A DNA stretch of 33,699 nt from Willaertia magna (taxonomy: Eukaryota > Heterolobosea > Eutetramitea > Acrasida > Naegleriidae): assembly GCA_902984215.1 (NCBI GenBank), contig CADWAF010000709.1, positions 1-33,699 on the forward strand, given 5' to 3'. The position numbers and the translations under genes were made by a program. Positions 27,011 to 33,699 of the stretch are shown here, in pieces (position 1 is the stretch's first letter; the number at the start of each line of letters is the position of its first letter). Under the pieces are notes generated by a model that did not search any database, was not told the origin of the DNA, and saw nothing but the letters and a program-made list of their open reading frames with translations.

Positions 27011-29488
27011 TCACTTAAATGACAAACTGCTTTCTTGTTGTTCTTTTAATGTCAAAAGCAATCCTTTAAGTTTGGTTGTGACATTCTTTTGTTGGAGTAA
27101 TTGCTCAATGTCTTTTTCTAATTGACTTTTCAGTTGGTGTAGTTTGGAGTTCTCCTTTTTCAATTTTCTTAATTCCTTCTCCATTAATTTAATATGTTTA
27201 TTAGCTGTCTCTAATTCCTTATCCTTATTTTCTATGGCAGCCACCAGATAGTTGTAAGGTTGAGAGGCTGTGTCCAAGTGCTGCTTTGTCTTGTTAAGCT
27301 TGGTGAATTATTAGTAAATTGAAAAAATATTGGTTAACTTACTCTTTCCGTCAAGGCCTGTATGTGTTGTTCCTTCTTTGTAAACTCTTCTTCGTATACT
27401 TTGATAGTTTTCTCTAGCTCAGCAACTCTTCTAGTTAAATAAAGACTGTATTTTACTCTTCTATTAAGAGAAGTTGGTACCATGGTAGTAACTTCATTTA
27501 ATATCCTTTGATTTTCTTCGTTTGAAGGAGTATATTCTTCTATAACTCTATCCAAATCTTTTTCTAAATCTTTGTAGGCACTAACTTCTTTTTGTGATGC
27601 TTCTAATTTCGCCTCGAGCTCAGAAATTCTTTTCCCAGTATTGTTTTGAAGGGTGTAGTACTCTGTCTTTAAAACTTCTACCTTTTTCTTTAAAACCTCT
27701 GTTTCTGCTTTGCTTTGTTTAAGATTTTCGCTTGTTTCCATTAATGAAACTTGTAGTCTTTCTGATTCAAATGTTTTCATACTATGTTGAGACCTTAATT
27801 CACTTAGTTGTTTCTCTAAAGTACTTTGCAGTGATCGATATCTACAAACTTAAACAATCAATAATAAGAAAACTACTTACTCCATTAATAAATGTGAATT
27901 GGATTCTTTCATTTCTTCGACTTGGCTTCTAAGCTTTTCAACTTGGGAGTCAGCTGCATCTTTAGCTTCTTTTAACATCCTATTTTCTCTTTCAAAAGCT
28001 TCTTGGGCATTGGTTTTTATTAATTCCAAATCTTTCTTTGTTTTATCTCTAATCTTTTTTATCTCTTCTTGTAAATTTTTCTCATAATCAGTTTTGGTAT
28101 CTTCTTTAAATAATAACAATTTATCGTACAAACTTTTCTTTTCTTTTTTAAGCTCTTGAACCTTATTTTCTAGCCTGTCAATTTCCTCTTCAGATTTATT
28201 GGACTTGGTTGTAAGGGTTTCAATTTCTCTATTGAGATACATCTATAGCAATGTTAATAATTTGTATTGGTAGAGTACTTACTTTATCGTTTTTGAGTAA
28301 TTCAACTTGTTGCTTCAAGTTTGTTAGTTCTATAGACATACTATCCTTTTCATCTTTTGCAATTTTTAATGAGGCTTGAGAAATCTCCAACTCATGCCTA
28401 CATCTATTATATTCCTCCTCATACCCAGTTGCTTTAGTCTTTATTGTGTCATACATTTCTCCTTTGGCTTTTATCTCTTCAAATAGTTTAGTTTTTAAAT
28501 TTAGTTCTTCTGTAATTTTGCTTGTTTTATTTTCAAGCATTTCAATTTGAAGTTTATAATCTCTTTTCATTTCTTCATGTATTCTTTTTATGTGGTCATA
28601 TTCCCTCTGTAATTTTTCCAATTTTTCGTTGGATGTTTTTAAATTGTCACTAACAACGGTTTATCTAAATTTTGTAAATAATTACTTACCTTATTATCTC
28701 ATTTTCCTCTTTATATTTTTTAGTACTTTCTTTATGTTCTTGTTTGAGTTGTTCAATTTGTTTCTCGGCTAACTCTTCAACTTCTTCAACTTTCATGTTA
28801 ATCTGGGATTGTTTTTGTAGAGATAATAAAGTCTTTTCATTTCTGTCCTTACAAATAGTTTAAGATACCTTAATAATGTGTGTACTTACTTCTCCAATAA
28901 TGTCTTGTTTTTTAGCAATTCTAATTCTAAGGTATGTTTTTGTCTTTCCTTTTCTTCTTCAATATCTGCAATTTTAATTTGACATTCTCTTTTAACTTTT
29001 TCAAGTTCAATCTTTTTCTTTTGTACTTCCAATTTCAATTCAGATATTTGTTCGTAAAAACGAGCATAAGATAATTCATTTGGCGATCCTTTTTTTGGGG
29101 TAGACACTAAGGATGTTATTCCTGTGGTTGTACTATATTCCTCTTCCATAACTTTAATTGGTGGGATTAAAGGTGACATAGAAATTGTTTCACTATCTTT
29201 AATTGTAAGAGCAGAAGGAGTAGAAGGAGTGTTAGTATGAGGACTAGTTGTATTACTATTCAATGGATTGAAATTAAAAGAAAAAGAATCAGAAGATTGA
29301 AAACAAGAAGATATTTCGTTTGCTAAAACATCTAATTCATCATTCCCGAAATTAGCTCCCAAGTTAGTTCTTTCAATTATTCTTTCCAATAGTTTTCTAT
29401 TATGATCGGGAGTTGTTGTACTTGCCGTAAGATCATTAGTATCATTAGAAATTATCATTGAGGGTTCTTCTGAACCAAAACCATCCAT
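27011..29488 (-). CDS. Long coiled-coil protein, six exons
   Basis: Inferred complement(27011..27298, 27343..27841, 27881..28242, 28283..28649, 28690..28842, 28890..29488), 755 aa. All five introns are 39-47 nt with GTAAGT donors, and every junction keeps the heptad-rich frame open. Two nearer acceptors (28855 area and 28664 area) were discarded because they create stops. Residues 1-125 are acidic and Ser/Thr-rich (disordered). From about 130 to the end the protein is almost continuous coiled coil, rich in Glu, Lys, Leu and Gln (EEEYNRCRHELEISQASLKI, ETLTTKSNKSEEEIDRLENK). No motor, GRIP, kinase or other globular domain is visible. Golgin-like tethers and centrosomal or basal-body scaffolds have this shape, but no specific family can be named. 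Confidence 0.8.
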
Positions 29489-29689
29489 TTTTATTTGTAA
29501 TTTTAAAAACTGGTTTCAAAGGGAGGGAAAATGCAAACTGTAGGCTTGATAAACTCCAAGTTTATTAATGTGTAAGAAGTTAATGCTTTTACCTCTTGTT
29601 CTTGTTTAATGTTTATCAGGCATTAAAAGCTAATCGGAAAAGTTAGGTTTGATAGGCTCCTTTACTTGTAAAATCTCCAAAAAGAAAAA

Positions 29690-32191
29690 ATGTTTTCAGA
29701 GCCTGCTACTGATGATTTAATGCAAAGTAGTGATGATAATTATTTTCAAGGCATGGAAAAGTTGCGCTCCACTTACTTCTCTAATCTTCTTCAAGATAAT
29801 ATAACTCACTTAGATCATGCCGCAAGTACAGTCTACAGCAATACTTGTTTACGTAAAGTATTTGAAAAAGTTTTCGAAAAGAACACTAAAATCTATACTA
29901 ATCCTCATAGTGACGGTTCTTTCTCTTCAAAACAAACAAACCAAGAAATTGAAAATATAAGAACTTTTTTATTAAAAGAAATATTTAATACTGATCAAAG
30001 AGAGTATGATATTGTTTTTACTTTTAATACAACACATTCTATTAAATTAGTTACCGAATGTTTCCCTATTGATAATGATAAATCAATGGTTGGATATTTA
30101 TCACCATTTTCACATAATTCATTAATTGGAGGATTACGTTCTTGTTGTAAAAATATTAAAACGTGGAAAGATACAGAAGAAATGAAAATTGAATTATCAA
30201 ACCTTTTTTCAAATAATACAGAGAATAATGAAAATAATTGTCAACATTTAATTGGATTAACAGCTGAATGTAATAGTACTGGAACAAAACAAAATTTAGA
30301 TATCATTCCATATCTTACAAAAAACTATAAAAATATATTTACATTATTAGACATAGCAAAATACTCTTCAACAAATACACCAATTGATTTATCAAAAATT
30401 AAACCTGATTTCTTAGTTTTTAGTTTTTACAAATGGTTTGGTTATCCAACTGGATTAGGTGCTTTATTAATAAATAAAAGAAGAATTTCTAAAATTGATT
30501 TTAAATTTAGAAATTCTTATTTTGGAGGTGGAAATGTTTTAATTAATACTTCTGAATCTCCATATTATATGAAATATAGAAAAGAAAATTATCATGATAT
30601 GTTAGAGAATGGTACTATTCCATTTATTTCAATAATTGAGATGTATTATTATTTATTAGAAATTAAAGAAATGTTTAATTCTGTATTAAATTATAATGAA
30701 CAACAATTAAATTTAAGGGATATATTTACAATAATTAGTAAACATACAAATTATTTACAAAATTATATGATAAAAAAGATGAAAGAATTAAAACATTTAA
30801 ATAATGGTAAAGAATTAGTTAAGATTTATAATGAACATTTAATTGGAAATACCTCAATCATAAACTTTAATTTATTCCAACAAGATGGTAAGATGATTGG
30901 CTATTCACAAGTACAACAAATAGCATCTTTAAATGGATTTAATATACGTACTGGTTGTTTTTGCGTTCCAGGTTCTTGTCAGACTTTATTCCAAATCTCG
31001 AGTGATGAGATGATTGATAATTATGAAAGAGGTGGAAAGGTTTGTTGGGATGATTCTATGGATATTATTCCAGGAACAGATAAACCAACTGGAAGTATTA
31101 GAATTTCTTTTGGTTATTGTTCTATTAAACAAGATGTAGATAAATTTATTGATTTGTTAAATAATTTCTTTGTAACAATAATAGAAAAAGAAACTATACA
31201 AGAAAAACAACAAGAAGAAGATGAACAACAATTAGAAGAAAATTATAAAAAAGATGGCATTGAAGATTTATTGAAAACAAAATATAATGTTGAAAGTGAT
31301 GATATTCAACTAACTCACTTTTATATTTATCCAATAAAAAGTTGTGCCCCAATGCGTATCTTTAATAATCAGAACAATAGTTTAACAATTGATAAATGGA
31401 ATTTAGAAAGTGATGTAGGTGCTGCTTACGATAGAGAATGGGCAATTATAGATGAACAAAATAATGTTTTAAATTTAAAGAAATGTTTTAAATTAGCTTG
31501 GATTGAACCTTTTGCAAATATTAAAGAAAGAAAATTAATTATCTCATTATTGGAGGAAAAAACAACAGATAAAAAGAAGATTATTGAAATTTCATTAGAT
31601 GAATATCCATCTGAAGTATTAGATGATACAACAGTTTGTGGACGTCATTATAATGCACATGTCTACCCTAATGAAGTAAATGAAGTATTAAGTGAGTTTA
31701 TTGGACGTAATGTGAAATTAATTAGAAGAAAAAAACTAAATGGTGTTGCCTCCTTTTCAAATGAAGGATTAAAAGGACAGTATTTAATAATTACAATGGA
31801 ATCATTAATGGATTTAAGTGAAAGATTAAGGAATAACAAAGATAATAATAATACAACAATAGATGAATGTGATTATAGTGTTGAAGTATTAATTGAAAGA
31901 TTTAGACCTAACATTGTTATTCGTGGATTAAAAAAGGCATATAAAGAAGATGACATTAAATCTATTTATATTAATGGAATTCCTTTCTTAATGAATGGTC
32001 CATGTGGAAGATGTAATATGATTTGTATTAATCCAAAAACCTTAACGTCAGAACAAGAACCTTTAAAAACATTATATACATTTAGAAGAGATCAAGTAAA
32101 TAAGGTACTATTTGGAATGTTAGCTCAACATTATTTACCAACTCATATGAAAAATCAAACAATTTGTATTTATTTTGACAAAAAGCACTAG
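29690..32191 (+). CDS. MOCOS: Molybdenum cofactor sulfurase
   Basis: Single exon, 833 aa, normal full length. It is a two-domain enzyme that exchanges a terminal oxo group of the molybdenum cofactor for sulfur, activating xanthine dehydrogenase and aldehyde oxidase. The N-terminal PLP-dependent NifS-like domain shows LDHAASTVYS (41-50), NPHSDGSFSSKQ (71-82), HLIGLTAECNSTG (186-198) and the PLP lysine Lys248 in FSFYKWFGYPTGLG. The persulfide cysteine loop is IRTGCFCVPGSCQ (419-431). The C-terminal MOSC part runs from THFYIYPIKSCAPMRIF (about 545) through NIVIRGL to GPCGRCNMICIN and PLKTLYTFRR near the end. A Gln/Glu-rich linker (EKQQEEDEQQLEEN) joins the halves. All catalytic landmarks are present, so it should be active. 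Confidence 0.96.
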   Translation: MFSEPATDDLMQSSDDNYFQGMEKLRSTYFSNLLQDNITHLDHAASTVYSNTCLRKVFEKVFEKNTKIYTNPHSDGSFSSKQTNQEIENIRTFLLKEIFNTDQREYDIVFTFNTTHSIKLVTECFPIDNDKSMVGYLSPFSHNSLIGGLRSCCKNIKTWKDTEEMKIELSNLFSNNTENNENNCQHLIGLTAECNSTGTKQNLDIIPYLTKNYKNIFTLLDIAKYSSTNTPIDLSKIKPDFLVFSFYKWFGYPTGLGALLINKRRISKIDFKFRNSYFGGGNVLINTSESPYYMKYRKENYHDMLENGTIPFISIIEMYYYLLEIKEMFNSVLNYNEQQLNLRDIFTIISKHTNYLQNYMIKKMKELKHLNNGKELVKIYNEHLIGNTSIINFNLFQQDGKMIGYSQVQQIASLNGFNIRTGCFCVPGSCQTLFQISSDEMIDNYERGGKVCWDDSMDIIPGTDKPTGSIRISFGYCSIKQDVDKFIDLLNNFFVTIIEKETIQEKQQEEDEQQLEENYKKDGIEDLLKTKYNVESDDIQLTHFYIYPIKSCAPMRIFNNQNNSLTIDKWNLESDVGAAYDREWAIIDEQNNVLNLKKCFKLAWIEPFANIKERKLIISLLEEKTTDKKKIIEISLDEYPSEVLDDTTVCGRHYNAHVYPNEVNEVLSEFIGRNVKLIRRKKLNGVASFSNEGLKGQYLIITMESLMDLSERLRNNKDNNNTTIDECDYSVEVLIERFRPNIVIRGLKKAYKEDDIKSIYINGIPFLMNGPCGRCNMICINPKTLTSEQEPLKTLYTFRRDQVNKVLFGMLAQHYLPTHMKNQTICIYFDKKH

Positions 32192-32729
32192 ATTTTATGT
32201 AAATAATATTTATTTTATTGAATGTACAAAGTAAAATTTAATTCAATCAATTCAATTGAATATTTATTTTTGCTTTTTATTAATTGAATGTTCATTTAAT
32301 TTATTGAAAATATTTTTTAAGGTAATTTTGAAGGCAGAATGTTAGTAGATTTACTATTGTCAGTAAAATGTTTCTTTTCGTCAATAGTTGCTGGATGGTT
32401 ATTATAAACATGCACAGTGTCTTTTCGATGATGAGGAGTATTAGAATAATGTGCTTGTCTAAGAAGATCTATTTCCAGTCGTCTGTCCATTCTTTTAGTT
32501 TAAATTTTATACCATTACTTGCTAAATTATCGAAAAAAGCCTTGTTTGAGGATTGTTCTCAATTCATAGTTTTACTAAAAAAGTAAATTGGATACAAACA
32601 TTACATTCTAATTAACGTTACAGTTTTATATTCAAATAATTACTATTTATTTTTTGGTATATCTTACAATAATACACTTTTTTAAGGAATTAAATAATTT
32701 GATTGACAAGTGAAGGGTTCACAATTAAT
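32192..32729. other. Convergent intergenic spacer, no gene seen
   Basis: This 538-nt AT-rich spacer lies between converging genes. Short open frames of 60-76 codons at 32368-32586 and 32703-32933 have no family resemblance. The second overlaps the VWA/Cache gene in antisense, and neither is called. TTCAATTGAA-type short palindromes occur around 32244-32260. It is the longest convergent gap here. Confidence 0.35.
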
Positions 32730-33699
32730 TTACAAACCATCATTCGTTTCATTTCTATTATGATGATGATATCTTTTAGAACGTCTGGAAGTATTTGGTG
32801 CTTCATTAGAATGTGGTGCATCATTATTCATTGTTGGAACAGGTATACGTATAGGTGGAATCATTTGTTTCTTAACATCCTCTCCATCACCATTATCTTG
32901 TCTACGTTGTACAATTCTATGCCAAATAAATAAAACAACAAATAACACAAGTGCAGCTAAAATAGCAATTGGTATAAATATAATTACAACTAAAGTTTGA
33001 CCACAAGGTGCATTACAATAATTACAACCACCACCTCTTAAATTATCTAAAAAATCTTTTGTAATTTTTTGTTCATTACACAAACCATAACCAACAACCC
33101 TTCTTCTCTCAATTTCTTTAACATATTCATTATAATTATTTAACAATACAAGTGGCACATCAACCCCAACAACACCTAAAAATTTACTTTTATCATTGGA
33201 ATAGCAGGAGATTGCTGCACTTGCAGTTAACTGTTTTGATAATAAATCTGTATACAATCCTGTCCATTTCACTTTATCATCATTAATCCTTCTGAAAGTG
33301 TGATACTGAAAGAATGGACTTATTACAGTTCTAATATCATTATGACGTTCTGAAGATGCATCACCACTACCACTTGTAGTTCCAGTTAATGAGATACTAT
33401 CTAATGGTATCCACAAACCATCTGTTGCACATGGATATTTTTGTAATAAATTATTTTCAGCATAAGATTTCACGCCAAATGTAAATGTAAAGAATCTAAT
33501 GTTCTTATTCCATGAAACAAGTTCATTATTTGTTGTATTGTTATTATTATAGTTAGATGTTTCTTTAATGTAATTAAGTAAAATATCTTTTGGGTTTGTA
33601 TCATCTCTACTTGTTTCACCGTCAGCTATCATTACGAAAGAAGTATCACAATTAATTAATGTAGAAGTGTATTCTTTAATGAATTGGAATACAGTATCA
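32730..33699 (-). CDS. VWA/Cache membrane protein (alpha2delta-like), 5' part outside
   Basis: The partial gene's open frame continues past the right edge; the internal Met at 33632 is not the start. The visible part begins inside a von Willebrand A domain (FVMIADGETSRDD, then NIRFFTFTFG). A dCache-like region follows (DGLWIPLDSISL, ISPFFQYHTF, LTASAAISCY, FLGVVGVDVPL). Then come a Cys-rich stalk (GGGCNYCNAPCG), one transmembrane helix (VVIIFIPIAILAALVLFVVL) and a ~70-residue basic cytosolic tail with poly-His (RRSKRYHHHNRN). VWA followed by Cache is the arrangement of voltage-gated calcium channel alpha2delta subunits and CACHD1-like proteins; in protists the role is unknown. No intron is seen in this part. 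Orientation and topology suggest a type I surface protein that binds an extracellular ligand. Confidence 0.8.
   Translation of the reverse strand, partial: DTVFQFIKEYTSTLINCDTSFVMIADGETSRDDTNPKDILLNYIKETSNYNNNNTTNNELVSWNKNIRFFTFTFGVKSYAENNLLQKYPCATDGLWIPLDSISLTGTTSGSGDASSERHNDIRTVISPFFQYHTFRRINDDKVKWTGLYTDLLSKQLTASAAISCYSNDKSKFLGVVGVDVPLVLLNNYNEYVKEIERRRVVGYGLCNEQKITKDFLDNLRGGGCNYCNAPCGQTLVVIIFIPIAILAALVLFVVLFIWHRIVQRRQDNGDGEDVKKQMIPPIRIPVPTMNNDAPHSNEAPNTSRRSKRYHHHNRNETNDGL

Noticed and set aside
28850..28860. Nearer 3' splice site (TAAG) for intron 1 of the six-exon coiled-coil gene
   Set aside because: It puts a stop codon about 18 codons into the next exon, whereas the ACAG a few bases further on keeps a continuous heptad-rich frame.
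32368..32933. Short plus-strand frames of 72 and 76 codons in the last spacer
   Set aside because: They show no recognisable domain. The second runs antisense through the VWA/Cache coding region, which explains its openness.
1..33699. tRNA, rRNA, CRISPR array, transposon or viral genes
   Set aside because: I looked for GGTTCRA-type tRNA arms, regularly spaced repeats, transposase or integrase motifs and terminal repeats by eye and found none. A tRNAscan and a repeat search would be needed to exclude them.

Overview
The window is AT-rich nuclear DNA of a compact protist genome. The genes carry many short spliceosomal introns: I infer 19, of which 13 are 38-51 nt and 15 begin GTAAGT. Stop codons of converging genes lie as little as 8 nt apart. 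Many proteins hold Asn/Gln-rich runs. A sensor joining a NIT-like region, PAS and RGS, an endoglycoceramidase, phytochelatin synthase, a Crinkler-like P-loop protein and an alpha2delta-like VWA/Cache protein fit a free-living heterolobosean amoeba (Naegleria/Willaertia-like). That assignment is an inference, not shown by any marker gene here.

Layout. 1-957 (-): TPR protein running off the left edge. 1279-3514 (+): membrane sensor with PAS and RGS. 3581-4682 (-): Nudix hydrolase of the NUDT19/NUDT7 type ending in SKL, a peroxisomal signal. 5134-7511 (+): cytochrome P450-like protein that keeps ExxR and PxRF but lacks the haem-ligand cysteine. 7836-9389 (+): phytochelatin synthase. 9866-10960 (+): CCCH zinc-finger protein. 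11207-13007 (+): sugar-transporter-type MFS gene that stops before its last two helices and abuts an N-terminally undefined ORF (12979-14508). 14529-17126 (-): presequence, SAM-like region, P-loop NTPase and possible nuclease. 17363-18367 (-): cytosolic-type malate dehydrogenase. 18740-20672 (+): secreted GH5 endoglycoceramidase-like enzyme. 20681-23206 (-): large charged coiled-coil protein. 23409-24489 (+): C2-domain protein. 24667-25164 (+): stand-alone CAP C-terminal (CARP) domain. 25572-26087 (-): small protein with a possible KOW/SH3-like barrel. 26599-26994 (+): BAP31-like ER membrane protein. 27011-29488 (-): six-exon coiled-coil protein. 29690-32191 (+): molybdenum cofactor sulfurase. 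32730-33699 (-): VWA/Cache membrane protein running off the right edge.

No operon-like functional cluster is evident. The genes are ordinary neighbours in a dense eukaryotic genome, with functions spread over signalling, peroxisomal CoA turnover, metal detoxification, Moco maturation, ER membrane biology and the actin cytoskeleton. The most unusual items are the cysteine-less P450, the broken MFS junction and the SAM/P-loop/possible-nuclease protein. Several genes have perfect inverted repeats shortly upstream of their start codons. I saw no tRNA, rRNA, CRISPR array or recognisable transposon.
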